In this document: positions 13,501 to 28,500 of the stretch, one piece after another
Layout: each line of letters opens with the position of its first letter
Numbering within the stretch: position 1 is the stretch's first letter
Assembly: GCA_012932295.1 (NCBI GenBank)
Contig: JAAONU010000013.1
Location: 11,124,821 to 11,188,820 of the forward strand
DNA: 64,000 bases
Origin: Cyclina sinensis
Lineage: Eukaryota > Mollusca > Bivalvia > Venerida > Veneridae
Direction of reading: 5' to 3'
Translations under genes and position numbers: made by a program
The notes under the pieces: model-generated
What the model saw: only the letters and a program-made list of their open reading frames with translations
Told to the model about the DNA's origin: nothing
Database searches by the model: none

Positions 13501-16500
13501 CAAGTTTTCTGATTAACCTTTACCTTGCTGAAGGAAACCGACTCTGCCTTTGTAACCAGTGCAGATATAGATCAGCCTGCACATCCCTGAAGGCTGATCA
13601 TGGTCTGAACTACTTGCCGTTCAGTCAGAAGTTCAATAAGCACGCCCATAAACAATTGGTGGATTTTTCCAAATTGAAAGATGGACAAGTTCATGCATAT
13701 ATGGCATGCATGGTAAGGGTTTAACCCTGAAAATGACATTCAGAAGCTCCAGCATTTAGCTTGAACAAAGGGCTCTGGTCTGAGCTGAGCTGAGTCTACA
13801 TGCATTTAGAAATGTTTGTTATTTTCTCTTGTGTCAAAGAAAACTGCAAACTGATATCAAATTATAAACAATTAACACAGAATAAAAAGAACAGATTTTA
13901 TGTCTACAGTGGTTAAATATGCAGTCAACCTGCTATTTTTACCTTCAAAAGGTTGCATTTTCCACAATTTGCTGTCAATTTTGACAAATAAAAGTTGCAT
14001 ACAAAAAACAGTATATTTGTGCTGACATAAATAAGTACTCGTAACAATAAAGGATACAAGATTCCAGTAAAACTCTTGCAATGAACTGAATCAGAGTTTT
14101 AATCATAAACACGACCTCTTGCCTAAGACACCAGCCTTGGATATTCAATACATTAAGAGCACTCTAACACAATACAATAAATGAATGTGAATACTGTATT
14201 TATAATTTATTTTAAAGCCAAATTTTAAAGTGGTATAACTTCAATGAAGTCTTAAACAATTTGATGTCTGAAACCCCATATAACTTTGTGTACAATTCTA
14301 GTACATTTAAACTGTATTTAAGTGATTTCAGTGATACCAAGATGACTGTGTATGACATGAAATTCTCTTAGTTACAAAATGGGCCATCATTTTGCATAAA
14401 ATTCAGCATACACACTTTTAAAAGCCTGAATGGTATGGTGAGCTCCTAACAATAATGGAAGATGACTTAAACAGTTTTCCTTAATAACTTTTTGGAAAGG
14501 CAACATGAAATAGTTTCCTTTACTTAAAAGCTGCATAAAAATTAAAATTTTGAAAGAGTTATGATACCTTATATAAACCTAAATCCTAGTTCTTTAAAAT
14601 ATATTACATACCAAACAGTACACAGCTCAATATGCCTTCCTAACAAATAATTAATGCCTTCCTAACAAATAATTATAACTCACAACACTGGTAACTTGTA
14701 GGATTAGAGCAGTGTCATTAGACATGTACACAAAACTGAATTACTGGAAACTGAAGTGAAGACTCCAAAGCACAGATATACATGTCTAAACACCAGAAAG
14801 CATTAAGTACATGTAGATACAAAAAAAAACATGAACAGTATAGTTACCTCACTTGTAGCTTCTTCCTAAAAGCAAATTTCCAGAAGCTTTGCTAAATCTA
14901 GGTCAAACTCAAAATCACAGCAAAGATCTAGTTCCTCCATTTAATAATATCTCAGGATAGGTCTGTATGAAAATCTGCATAACGCTATACCTACTGAAAT
15001 GCTGGAAGAGTTGGTAGGGAATGCAAACATTTGATTGGGAAAGTTTGTCATAATTAGTTATGTTCCAGTTGTACAGGAATATCAAAAAAAAAAAAAAAAA
15101 TCTACTGCTTTTGTGGTGGTCATATCAGTATTTCCTTGAATATTTCTTTGAAATTATTCACACAAACATGAAAATATCTATAGCCTCATCCCCCAACCCA
15201 ACTTCTCCAAGTAGGGCAGCATATTGTTAAGTCCAAGCTGACATCATTCCTATGCATGAAGCTTATTAACTAGTTTGAACATTTAACTGATTACGAACGT
15301 TTTATTTCTGGCTGTTGAGAAATACTTTTTCCTTTCTGGTTTTCACCTTTACTAATCAATTCTTTGCTTACAGAAATATAACCCTTAAAGGGACTGCTAG
15401 TTTTACATATATAACTCTTTCAGTCTTTTGTATATGTATTTTATCCATTTTTATGAATGAAAAGCTCTATGGTCTTGTATCTATTATTTGTAACTTTTTT
15501 TCTGGTCCAGAGCTTACAACAGCAGCCCAGGTAAATCACTATTAAACATGTAAGCTAAGTCAAAATTTTTCCTTCTGTTAGCTTAGGTTAACAAATTGCT
15601 CAAAATTGGACTAGGAAGGTATAAAATATACAAATAATTAGAAAATTAAATTAACAAAATTTGGCAAGTCCAGATTTTGTAACCACAAGTTAAGGCGGAG
15701 ATGCACAGCAAAGTAAGATAGGTGGGAAATTCTTGATTTTTCAACCAGAAGCAAATCCTTTTTTCTTGAAAACTAGTGTACAGACTCCTCACACGAACAG
15801 GACCAAGTAAATAAAATTTCCATTCATTCATGGCTTTATTACTATATACAATAAATTTAAATGACAATTTAAACACTTTAAAGTAACCAAAAACTAATCC
15901 AGCTCTCTTAAGTTTGTCCATTAGTATTAATAAAAATGCAAAACACTACAGTACCTCTACAAAATCTTGGGCATACAAGAACGATGCACAAATCATTAAT
16001 ACAAAACCAAAAATGCACAAAACATTCTCTATAAAACCAATTATGTTACAAATATTTCATACAAGTCATTTACAGAAGACTAGGTTTATTTCACAACCAT
16101 TTTTAACCACTTCATTGAAGGCCCTACCACAGCTTGTGTACAGAATGAGAGTCGTAAGTGAAGAACTATGCTTGTTTGTTTAAATGAAGTATATGGACCC
16201 TAAGACAAACAGCTGTTGCTTTTACATTAACACCAGCAGCATGGACACCCCTCATCACATAAATCAATTGTCATACCTGTTGTCTTTGCGTAAAAGAGGT
16301 AAGCTATTAAAACCCAAAGCACTCTATTGATTTAGGTACTACAAGAGGCAGCACTTCCATCTCAGTTCAGAAATATAACCCAATCTTCTGTACCTCTGAT
16401 TAAAAGTCAATAGAAAAATGTTTACCTTTTCCTTGTCTTTCAACGATCTAATCTTTTCAGCTGCCTTCTTTTCCTACAAACATGGGAAGAAAATCTAATA

Positions 16501-19500
16501 TCTGTTCATGTAAAAGTTTTTTTAATGTCAAAGGCATTTAAAACTCTTGGCACTTACTTTCTCGTAACGTGGTACCAACAGATCAGTGGTCAAGTGGTAA
16601 TACACAGGACTTGTACTCAAGAGGTCACAAGATCGAACCACCTATCCTCTACTAACATTACAAATTGTTTTTCAGATGATATATTTAATAAAGGACCTAT
16701 ATATCTGTGCCACACATGCAGCATGTAAAAGAACCAGAGAGTTTCTGCGGTGGGATGCTTTCTGTATCTTGCACTTTCACCCTATATCTAACATGACTAA
16801 AATTTTTCTGAAGGCATTGTTTATGTGGGAAACAGGTAACAAAGAAAATTAAAGCCAGACAGAGCTGCTCCTATTGTACTACATGTAGATGTGGAACCTT
16901 GATGTGTCACCCAAGCATACTTTACTCAGAATCATCAAAGGAAGATCATAAAAGAAAATAAAAAAGCTTCTACTTAAAAACAAAAGAACTTTAAATTGAT
17001 AAAATTGATACAAATTTTAAAGTTTAAGACATGGGGATTAATAAAATATTGCTTAAGATGAAATACATAACAGAAAAAAATCACCAAGAATTAAAGAGAA
17101 ACCTTAATGATTCTACAGCTTCTCTCTCAGCAACTACATATCTGAATACTGCCAAAAAAATGGAGCAATGAAGATTTTACATCTCAGACACAATTTAAGA
17201 GTTTCAAAATGATTAACAAAAGAATGTACTGAATACTACTTAAGGAGTTCTGGAATTACAAATGTACTTTCTTACCATTAATGCATGGAAAGCCATTTTT
17301 GTTGCAGTACCTATTGCTGTGCAGATCTGAAAACATAAAGTATATCAAATACGTTCACCTCAAAAACTTAACTTTTGACAAATGTCTTAAGACTTGAACA
17401 ATGACAGTAATGAGAGCTTTTTTCAGAGTTTCCCTTTTTTCCTACACACTTACTTCAACTGGTGAATTTTTAAAATCAAATTTACTTAGGTGAGATGGAT
17501 TTTTGTTAAAGTATGACTTAACACATGCAACCTTTTAGTGCAGTCAAATGCAATTTTTTATCTGACAACAGATCTGACTGCTTCTTTTAACTGGGGTTTA
17601 ACATTAGTTTCAACCTCTTCTTGGTCATATTCCAGCAGGCAGTCCACCTAACAAATGTTCCTGTATATCCAACCAGTTTACTAACCAATCTCTCTGCAAG
17701 CGACTGGCTGCTTTGTCACTTGAATCAGAGATGAGGGACAAATGACCACAAACATTTTCCAAGATCAATTATCGCAAAGAAATTTAACTGGCCCTGGGAA
17801 ACCTGATCATTTTACGTACAACAATCTTCTGTAGTTTCAAACTCTTTGCTAACAGCATCAAGACCACGTATGTACTATAGAGACTGAGGAACATGTTTGT
17901 AGTCCACTAAAATTTCATTTTGTACTGATTCATTACACCCTGTATGGAATGTATCAAAAAATATCATATACCCTACTGTACTGGTAACTATGGTCAATAT
18001 GATATTCGCAGGGCTGACAGTTTGCCTATCACTATACTTAAATGGCAGTCTTTAACTGAATAAAAAATAAAATGAACAAGAAATGTTTGTAAAACATAAA
18101 TGCCCCCCAGCAGCACCTAACTGCTTGTGGTTGGGCCAAAGCGTTCTCTAGTTACTGATCAGAAACCGTTTTTAGGATCAAGGTCCCTGTGGCCTTGACC
18201 TTTGACCTAATGACCTGAAAATCATTAGGGGTCATCTACTTGTAATGAACAACAAGCATACCAAGTTTGATGAACCTAGGTCAAAGCGTTCTCTAGTTAT
18301 TGATCGGCAACCGTTTTTAGGATGAAAGTCTCTGTGATCTTGACCTCTGACCTAATGACCTCAAAATCAATAGGGGTCATCTACTGGTGATGACCAACCA
18401 GCATACCAAGTTTGGTGAACCTAAGTCAAAGCATTCTCTAGTTATAGATCGGAAACCGTTCTGGGATGAAGGTCCCTGTGAGCTTGGCCTTTGACCTAAT
18501 GACCTCAAAACCACTAGGGGTCATCTTCTGGTGATGACCAACCAGCATACCAAGTTTGGTGAACCTAGGTCAAAGCGTTCTTTAGTTACTGATCCGAAAC
18601 TGTTTTTAGGATGAAAGTCTCTGTGATCTTGACCTTTGACCTAATGACCTCCAAGTCAATAGGGGTCATCTACTGGTGATGACCAACCAGCATACCAAGT
18701 TTGGTGAACCTATGTCAAATCGTTCTCTAGTTATTAATCGGAAACCGTTTTTAGGATGAAGGTCCCTGTGAGCTTGACCTTTGACCTAATGACCTTCAAT
18801 TCAATAGGGGTCATCTACTGGTGATGACCAACCAGCATACCAAGTTTGGTGAACCTATGTCAAATCGTTCTCTAGTTATTGATCGGAAACTGTTTTTAGG
18901 ATGAAGGTCCCTGTGAGCTTGACCTTTGACTTAATGATCTCAAAATCAATAGGGGTCATCTATTGGTGATGACCAACCAGCAAATCATGTTTGGTGAACC
19001 TAGGTCAAAGCGTTCTCTAGTTATTGATCGGAAACCTTTTTTAGGATGAAGGTCCCTGTGAGCTTGACCTTTGACCTAATGATCTCAAATTCAATAGGGG
19101 TCATCTACTGGTGATGACCAACCAGCATACCAAGTTTGGTGAACCTAGGTCAAAGCGTTCTCTAGTTATTGATCGGAAACAAAGTGTCTACCGACTGACC
19201 GACATTTGCAAAACTATATGCCCTCTCATCTTTGATGGGGGGCATAAATATAAAGTTAATTACAATGAAAAAAATACGTTACACATACCTCCTCTGCTGA
19301 CACATTACACTCGAACACATGGCATGCATATGACCCTTCACCTTTGTTCCTTGTGATGAAACCAAATAACCTGAAAACATGAAATGAGCACAACATATCT
19401 AAGAGACTGTAGTTGTAGCAAACAAAAAAAAAATATTTAATACTCTATGGATAAATCATATTTCTGTTTTGACTTCTTCCAACTGTATCTGAAGCCTCAT

Positions 19501-22500
19501 TATCTCTCAGAAACATCACTTTAGGTGCATTCAATTGACAGTAGGTTTCTAGTCCTTACTGATTTTAAAAGTCCAGGCATTTTGCACAAATTCAGATATA
19601 TCATTTACTCTCCAAAAATCGATCAGATTTCAAACTGCCATGTTACAGAAATTGATTATGTCTAGAACAATGTGTAGGCATTAAATTACACCACGTATCA
19701 CCCTCCAGTAAACTGCAATTTTAATCATTTACATAATTATTAAAAAGCAATGATACATTTAAGAAATTTTGTATTTGTATGAAGACATGTTAAGAATCAG
19801 AATTCAGATCATTCTCTGAATTTTAAGGGGTGGTACTGTGACAAATACATCCCTTTTTCAGAAGTGTTGTGTTTTCAATATCAATCTTCAACAACTTAAC
19901 CTTTAACAAAGACCACAGTGCATGTGACTGATTAACTTTGAGATCGTAAATGATTGAGATGATCATCAAATCTTCATAGCATTTATGAATAACTTCAGCT
20001 TTTACTTTGTTTTGCATGCTTAACAAACTTCCAGTTTAAAACACATACAAGCATTTAAATGATCAGTTGATAGCACATGACTAACAACTAATTCAAAATG
20101 ACTTGATCTAATGTTGCATGAGAAATCAATTATCCTTTATCTCCCTGATTATCTCCAAAGGCATTTATCCTAACAAGGTGTCCACATGTCAAATGTTAAT
20201 TACATCAACACTGACATGCACTGTATCTGCCACTATCGCTGGCTTATACTGATCACTGACTTACATCTAAAACACATCACTTTCAATCACTGAAATGCTA
20301 CAGAGGTTTACAAGTAAGTGATGTTGACCTCTGAACTCTGGAAGCCTATAATTCTAGTGTCACTATCATAATACATGTACAACACTGGTCTGAAACTGAA
20401 AATTTATCATATTTGATGAACTTCGTAACCAAATGCTGGAAAATGAAAGCAGTATTGCAGATAGTACTTTTTTAGGCTGTCTGCTTCAATCTCTGTTGTA
20501 TCTTAAAATAGTGCCTGTTGTTACCAATTTTTGTTAATTCCCGTCTAAGACAGAAGAATACCTGTTGTTTTCATGGTGAGCTGCCCAATACGATATGTCC
20601 TCTAAGGCAAACTGTACCCTTACTGTGTTATTGGATGGCTCTATCAACCTAAAATGTATTTCAGTCACAGCTTTCAATTAAATTATAAGCTGTTCATTTT
20701 TCAACTCCTATTCGGAGCCATCTCACCTTATGGCACACTTATGACCTGTAGTTCAAAACTAGTTTTCTTTTTCTTCATCTTCAGACATAAGCAAGATTAC
20801 TTCTTAAACATAAGAATAGTAAAACACTTTTGTATTAATAAGACAGCGACAGTTCTGCTTAAGTTTTTCTCCTCTAAAATATTTAAAGTTTTTTTTATTG
20901 CTAATCACACTTTCTTGAAATTAACAACTGAATGAGACTACTTTCAACCTTATGGGATACAAAAATGTTTTAATACCTCATACATTCGCTGGATACAACC
21001 ATTCTGGACTCTGTCATTTTAAAAACATTGTGTATTGCTCGAGCTGCCATTATCTGTCGAATAGTTTCATGTACCAACTTTTCACCTAAAATATCAAGAC
21101 AACATAATCAAACAACACTGGTTCATTTTGAAAATAAAATGCCAAAGCTTAGTTTATTTGCTCTTACTGAATTCGTATACAGTACTTAAAATAAATGTAT
21201 ATGCACAGCTACATGTAAGTGCAGCTTAAAATTTTGCATTTCACATATTGTTGAAAAAAAGGCATTTAACTGTTATATGTTATAAATCTGCATCTTTTCA
21301 GCACTTACACCAACACATACAGAAAACATCTATTACGTCCCAATATTTTTTTTCATCAAAACATCATCTGGAGAATAAAGTACATATCACTGCTACTGCA
21401 AAATAAAAATCTTCATGTACCTCTGTCTTGCTTGACTTCCATTGAACCGAGAAACCGTACCAGGAAACTTTCGATGAAGGCAGCATTATCTATTGCTTGG
21501 TCTAAGGCATCTATAACTTCTGTTGCTGACTGGTCAAAAGGATTAATTCTCCTGAAGAAAAGCAATATGGTTCTTTGAAGCAAAAGTTCCCCAAAAAATC
21601 AAATGTAAGCAGGTCCCATAGGGTTTATTTTCTCATCTATCTGTTTTGAGCAATTCTTGGGTGAATGTTTGGAAAATCTTTTCTAAAATGGTGTAAATTC
21701 ATGGTGATGTATCTTCCATCAAATAGATGACTTCATAAAAAAGCTCAGATTTGAAACTTTGACCCATTAAGTTCCTAAAATTGACCTGTCTTTCATTCAA
21801 TCATGACACATTAAGGAATCACATGCCTGAAGATCAAACATTGCAACCCTACATTGCAGGCTGATTAGGTCTTAGAGGCCAAAAAACAACAACAACAAAC
21901 AGCAGGGTAAATAATAATGTAGAAATTGTATACTATGTTGAATTTTGGTCAACTTTCTAAGTGCATTCATGATGTACTCATATATATGCCTTCACAATTA
22001 GGAGTGCAACTGTTCACAGAACTTCAGATACATCCAATAAACCTTCAGGTTCAGATTGATTTTTGATATTGTTTTTTGAAATCGAAGCACACTGAAAAGC
22101 ACCTGTATCCTTGCAGTCCTATTAATAATCACAGATGTTCATCTTGCAAAACACAAATAATTTCCCTTTTGTCTTTGAATGCATTTCATATAAATTCTGA
22201 CAAATTCTAGATCATGCAAATCATCTGGTAGGGAAACGCCACATATAAATATAGCTAAGCATGCTAAACACAAACTATTCTGTATAAAAAGACAAATGGT
22301 TTAAACAGTCTAGTTAGTAACAAAAGAAACATTTTAGCTAAACATGAAACAAGGTGGCACTAACTTTGGTGGTCCTGGCAGTGCTTTGTTCACAGTTGCT
22401 CCATTTTGATCCTCAGGTGCACAAAGATCAAACTGGATAGGTGTATCTGGCAGAAAAGGGCTGTTTGGCCCCGTCGACTGTGTGGGAACTGCTGACTCAC

Positions 22501-25500
22501 CCTGACCCTTAGACTGGGGACTGTTGGAAAAATTAATGGTAAAAAGACACACGCTGTAACACAAACATGCCAAAACACAAACTAAAAAAAACTCAAAATA
22601 AAGCATGCCTGTCACTGTGCTAGGTTTCCAGAATGAATAACAATCAATTCTGGCAAAAGAAGAATTTCAAAACCAACGCAATTCTTCTTTTGAACCCTGG
22701 GCTTTAATTGCAAAATGATAGTTTAGTATTTTATAACTCAAAAATCATTACCAGAATCATTTTTATTTTTCAGTACACAGGATAAGGTATTAATAGTACT
22801 TTCTACTGAAACTTTTGTCTTATTTATGCCACAAGTAAATCTATAAGATCTAGACCTGACAAACTTTGAGACACTAAACTTCAAGGACTAAAATGTTTTA
22901 CCTACAAAATTTAAAGTAAAGACACAGTAAATTTTCAATCTGATTTCATGCCATACTAAAGTGCTTTTTTCTTTTCACATTGTCAAGAGTTTCACCTGAA
23001 CACAGGTAGAGAACCTCAGAAAGTATAGTAAAAATCAAACAGAGAAAAAAAACAAAATAAAATAAACCTTTAGAAGTCAATGGTAAGATTACCAATTTAT
23101 GGTTTTTTAGCAAAGACAATGCTATTTCTGTGCAATATGGTTACTATGAAGTTTTGTGATGTACATGTACAAATACTTATTCTTCCAAGATGCAAAATAT
23201 AGTTAACCTTTACCATGCTAAATATCTAAAATTGGCATTGGCCACCTTTCAATTTGGAACGATCAATTAACTGTTTATTTGAAAATTTAATGACTGAATG
23301 GGGAATAGATCAAACCATGATCAGGCTCCAAGGATGTGCAGGCTGATCTTGGTCTGCACTGGTCACAAAGGCAGAGTCTATTGCCTCCAGCAGGATAAGA
23401 GTAAAGATGATAAAGGGTAAAGGTTAATGTTAAACTAAAAAGAAGAGCTTTTTATGTCTGATAAACATTTTTCTTTGATTACTTGCTAAACTGCAAGATT
23501 TTGATTTACAAATCACGTAAAATTACATTGCTTTGAGATCAAATCCGGAATCTGAAGCTGATAGTGCAAGGAAGATTTCATTCTGACAACACTGAAGGTC
23601 CTTTTCATGCAATACAGACAGAATAACAAACTGAATACAAAGTGTACAAGCACACAGGACAAAGCATTTCTCTTAAAGCCTCATTCATCCAGCTTGAAAT
23701 CTTATAAGACTAATCATGCAAAGTCTAAATACAAAAATGAGAAAAATAACAATGGAACATTATAACAGTGTGTTGTTAATCACAGGGTCCAGATCTCTCA
23801 AGTTGGTAGTCATGTCACATGAGAAGCAGAGCCTTCAGTGTGATCAGAAGAACACACAACTCATGAGAATGAACTGTGACCCCAGATGAATACATTGTTA
23901 TAGTATTCCTTTTATTATATTTATATTTTGAATTTTTCTCGAAATTTGAATGTCACTTCCTATGCCGTTTTGACATGTCAAACAGATAAGAAACATATGC
24001 CACATGCAATTACTATGTTGCATCTTTTAAAACAGACAGTTAAAACACAAGCGATTTCATTGAAAACAGAATTTGCAATCTGGCAATCAAAATTTAACAC
24101 TCGATTTTTCTCCAGTATTTCATTGACAATTTTTATATGTATATAACGAATATGGATGTCCTGTATCATAAAGTTCCTTGGTGAATAATAACTGAAACAC
24201 TTACCTTTCTTGTTCAGGCGATGTATTGGAAGTTGTAGAAGTGGACTTCTGACTAGATGTGCTTCCTCCTCTCTCCTGGAAAATTAACAAGATTCAAGAT
24301 ATAGAGGATATTAAATGAGTGGTCATGTGTTACGGGATTTATTACATGATGTTTTTGAAAACAATAAAAACAAAGCTATGCTGAGTTTTTATCATTGTCT
24401 AATAATGAGTGTAATAAATCCTGTATTACAGGACAGGAAATCAATATAATGTTCTCTTTTTGTAAGTGAATGGTGACATAGTGCACAGAAACTCTTTGTT
24501 TTGTCTGTAAATGCGCAAGTGTCATAAGCATATTGTTAATGACACTAGTGTAATATCAAAAATATAACACGGCTTTATTACACGCCCATGACGTTGTCTA
24601 TGATATAAACATAGAAAAGATTAGAAACAACCCAAATGAATGTTTAAACCTGTTATTATTAGACTTGAAACAAGTTCAGCCATAAAGCTTTTACAGTCAA
24701 ACCACCTGCTATGTCTTATTGGCCTTTAATCATTAGTAGGTACTTTCATGTGGAGTTGGTATTTCCTTCACAAAGACACTTAAAGGGAAGCAAGTCAGAA
24801 TTCTCAACAACATTTTGTAAAAGTTCAAGTATTTTAAACAAATCTTTGAACACGGTATGAAAACTGCTGCAGTGAAAACAAAGAAACACATTTTAAAATA
24901 GAAATTGTTTCATTAACAGCCAATGATATAATGTGTCATGTTTTCCAAATTTAATGATGTGAGTGTTTAATGTGCAACATCAATCTATCTTCTAAAACAA
25001 TAACCACTACAAGTTCTCAGTTTTACTTTATTTTGATTGTTCTGGAAGATGCCATAATTTTTGTTAGTAAAACATCATTAATAACATTCTGTGTTTACAG
25101 ACTGCACAAAAAACAGTTTTTCATATCCAAGTCTTTGATTTGCAATACCCTTCAAACTTCATGATTACTCTTCATCAAGAAAAGGGTATTTTGATGTTAA
25201 AAAAAAAGAGCTTCTACTCAAGCTGTGTTTCTGTTACAATGGCACTTAAGATTAGATAAGATAAGATAAGATTTATTTTGGCATAATGTACATACATGGT
25301 ATTTAAACACATGAGGTGATAAATAGTATAACACATACATGAGCACAAAAACCATGACATGTACACCAACACCAGGGATAACACAAAAAAGGGTAAACCC
25401 TTATTTCCATTGTGGTCCATCAACCTTGTTAAAAATCAAGTTTTTTTTTCTTAAGAAATTAATATAATATGCATCTGAAGGTTGAAGATATTCCTTTCGT

Positions 25501-28500
25501 CTTAGAACTGGAAATAACTTTGGGTGAGAGTTTAAAATATTGAATTGAATTTTCTTTAAATGGCAGTCTACCTCAGCCTACAGATTAAGTGGGTAAATTG
25601 TTAAAAGTTACTAAAGTGTGTACTTTCTTGAGAATGAATTTATAACTTTATTGCATTAAACATGTACCCTAGCTAAAACAAATCTGTATGCAGGCATCAC
25701 ACTCTCCCGATATTGACATCAGATGAAAACACGATAAAGGAAATGTTCGAATTCGGCTCTGATCGTGAAAACATCGGGCCATTTGTGGGGGCATCTTAAG
25801 CCATCGTGTGGCTGCCGGTGGATTTTTTCAGGCTCCGGCAATAACCTCGTTCGCAGTGGCAAAATCTTTGGCATGCCAAAAAATTGCCGGAAGATCTTTC
25901 GAAGGTTCATTTTCGTGTTGAATTCATTTGTCTATTTAGCCCTGCGTTTAGCCATCATGAGGTCATCTTGTCAATTCATGTCATCTTGGTTTTTTCTTCG
26001 TGTGATCATCAGTGCTATCAGGCATTTTTCGCCTCACCAAGACAATACTAAGGAAACAAGAAGTCGCCTGTTTGTATTAGGAAGGTAACACGACTATGTG
26101 AAACCTTCGCAGTACCGTCGTGTAGCCATCGTTTTATAGTACGATGCAATTGAGACGGAACCAAGGTGTCGACAAAGACAGCCAAATTTGAGTAGCTCAA
26201 GCGTTTCCCATGTGCCAGAAACTCTTCGCAATGCTGAGAGGACCTTTCAGACTGCTGAGGAGACCTTTCAGACCACTGAGAAGATGGAACCCTCGGGTGA
26301 ACACTCTGGGGTTTTATTTGGACAAGGTCTGACATCTTTTTTCGATTTCTTCCCCTTCTCCTTTGGATCCCCAGTTTCTGGTTTCCTCTTCTGAGATCTA
26401 CCAGCCATATTTTCCCCAGGCTCTACCGGCCTTAGGTGGCATTTTAAATTGGGTTTAAGTTGAATCAAATTTGACAGAGTTGAAATGTACTGTGTACTAT
26501 ATGATCAGCAAATGAATTCCCCACAGTCGGCCAACAGTTTTATAACATCAGGAAGTCACGAGACGCCTTCAGGACTAACTTCGAACGCATCGTATTCTCA
26601 ATACCACGTCTTGAAGCCATCGTGTGACCTTAGGTTGGCCTGCGGATAAACTTCGTAATCAAAAACCAAATATTCCCGTTGCAATTGTGTGTGGTTCAGG
26701 TGCCATTGTGAAACCTTCTGTTGGCCTTGTAATTGCTTTGGCTAGAGATTGGCTGCTGACGAAGTTCGGGGCAATCTTCGCGTGAAATTCAAAATTCCAT
26801 ATTGGTATGGCCATCTGATGCCAATTTTGGGACATTATGACGCCTGCAGTAAGGATTTATAGAGTTCAATTTCATTTTAAAGGAACACAAAAAGTCATGT
26901 GTTCTACGTATTACCTTTCTTATAAATAGAGATAAACAACTGATTTATATTCAAATTTCGCATGTTCTTTACGTGAGCTTAAAACTGGAGGACTACCTTT
27001 GTCTGCTGCAGTTGCTGCTGTAGTTTTCCACCTTTCACAAATCCACTGTTTTTGACTATGTTGTTTATTGTTGAAATCCACTGTAACAGTAAATACTAAT
27101 GGTTGACTCTTTCAGTTTCACATTGAAACAATACCATGATTCTGATAAACTGACAACAATTTCTAATGCGCTTCAAGTTGTCTAAAAGTATAGTTACTTG
27201 AATTTTCTATTTAATACCATGTATTTCTGATATGCTGACAGGAAACCAGAGCTTTTGTGACTAGTGACAGACATTTTCCAACCACTGGACAGGCAAAGAA
27301 AAACAGAAATGTTGTTTAATATTATTTTGTTCGAGTACCTGACACAGAATAAATGCATCAATCTCCTGACCAGTAAATAAAATTCACTTCAGAAGAACTA
27401 AAATCATTTAAAAGGCATTTCAAATATTTCTCACAGGTCCGTATTCCCTATGATCATGACCTGAAGATCTTATGTAGAGTGTTAAGTGGCAAAATTACAG
27501 CCTTTCTTACCTCATCTCTTTCACGTTCATTCTCGGCTTGTAAAACAACCACTCTGAAATGTATGTTACATTAGCAATATGACATTATTGTTACTGAAAT
27601 GGCATACAGAACGCAAACTGAACCAGTCATTGGCAAAAAGAATCACTAGTTCTTAATGGATTATTTAAAGAGGCTGTACTCCAGATTTGACATAAAAAAA
27701 AATTTTTTCATAAATTATATATTTAGATGCCGTGAGATTATAACAACATAATATTTTACTTCAAAACTGATTATAAAAGTCAAAATAGAATAAAAAAAAT
27801 ATTTTCGCTCCAGCCTGATTTGAACTCTGGACCCTCATGTTAACAAAATATTTCCAACTCTTTTACTGTCACCACCATCGTCGCATGTGATATTACAGAT
27901 ATTTACTTTAAATCTTATACGATATAGTTATACCGTCGCGTTACGGTATAGCACTTTGAAAGGGAAAAAAATGAATTTATAATGTAATTATTTGACTTAT
28001 TTTTTAAGCATTAATCATAAATATTACAAGAAATTTATAATACAAGAAAACTTTCTTTTTTTGTCATCTGGAGCACAGCCCCTTTAAAGGAACAACTAAT
28101 ACTGTTGAGGAGTAACATGTGCTATTGATATCAAAACTAATGTTCAAACAAATCACCTCATTAATGCCACATATGCATTTATAACAGGCTAATCTCTTTC
28201 TGTTTTTCATCTTTGTGTAGTAAGTGCATTAAAATGGACATTAGTGGATTATCTACCCTGAATACTCTCTGATATTACATTGGTCCTTCCATTTGAATTC
28301 CTCTGCTTTTATCACTATTTTCTGTTTTGGTATGGTGAAAATTAAGCCTAATTATTTGCAACAGTTGTAGTCAGAATACATATTAAGTTTAGCAACATGT
28401 TTTGTTAACACCATTATCTTTGTTTTTTGATAATCCTAACTTTTTATTTAATATATAAGTGACAATATTCACGACTAAAAGTTCCAACTGAAAGGACCAA

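Noticed and set aside
16575..16645. Functional tRNA gene
   Set aside because: A and B boxes are present but the acceptor and T stems do not pair; it reads as a SINE head.
22390..22578. Second minus-strand frame across APPL1 exon 14
   Set aside because: The other frame gives the conserved DTPIQFDL linker and joins its neighbours in phase.
25765..26335. Protein-coding gene in the G+C-rich block
   Set aside because: Open frames on both strands match no recognised domain and lie within inverted ends of a candidate element.
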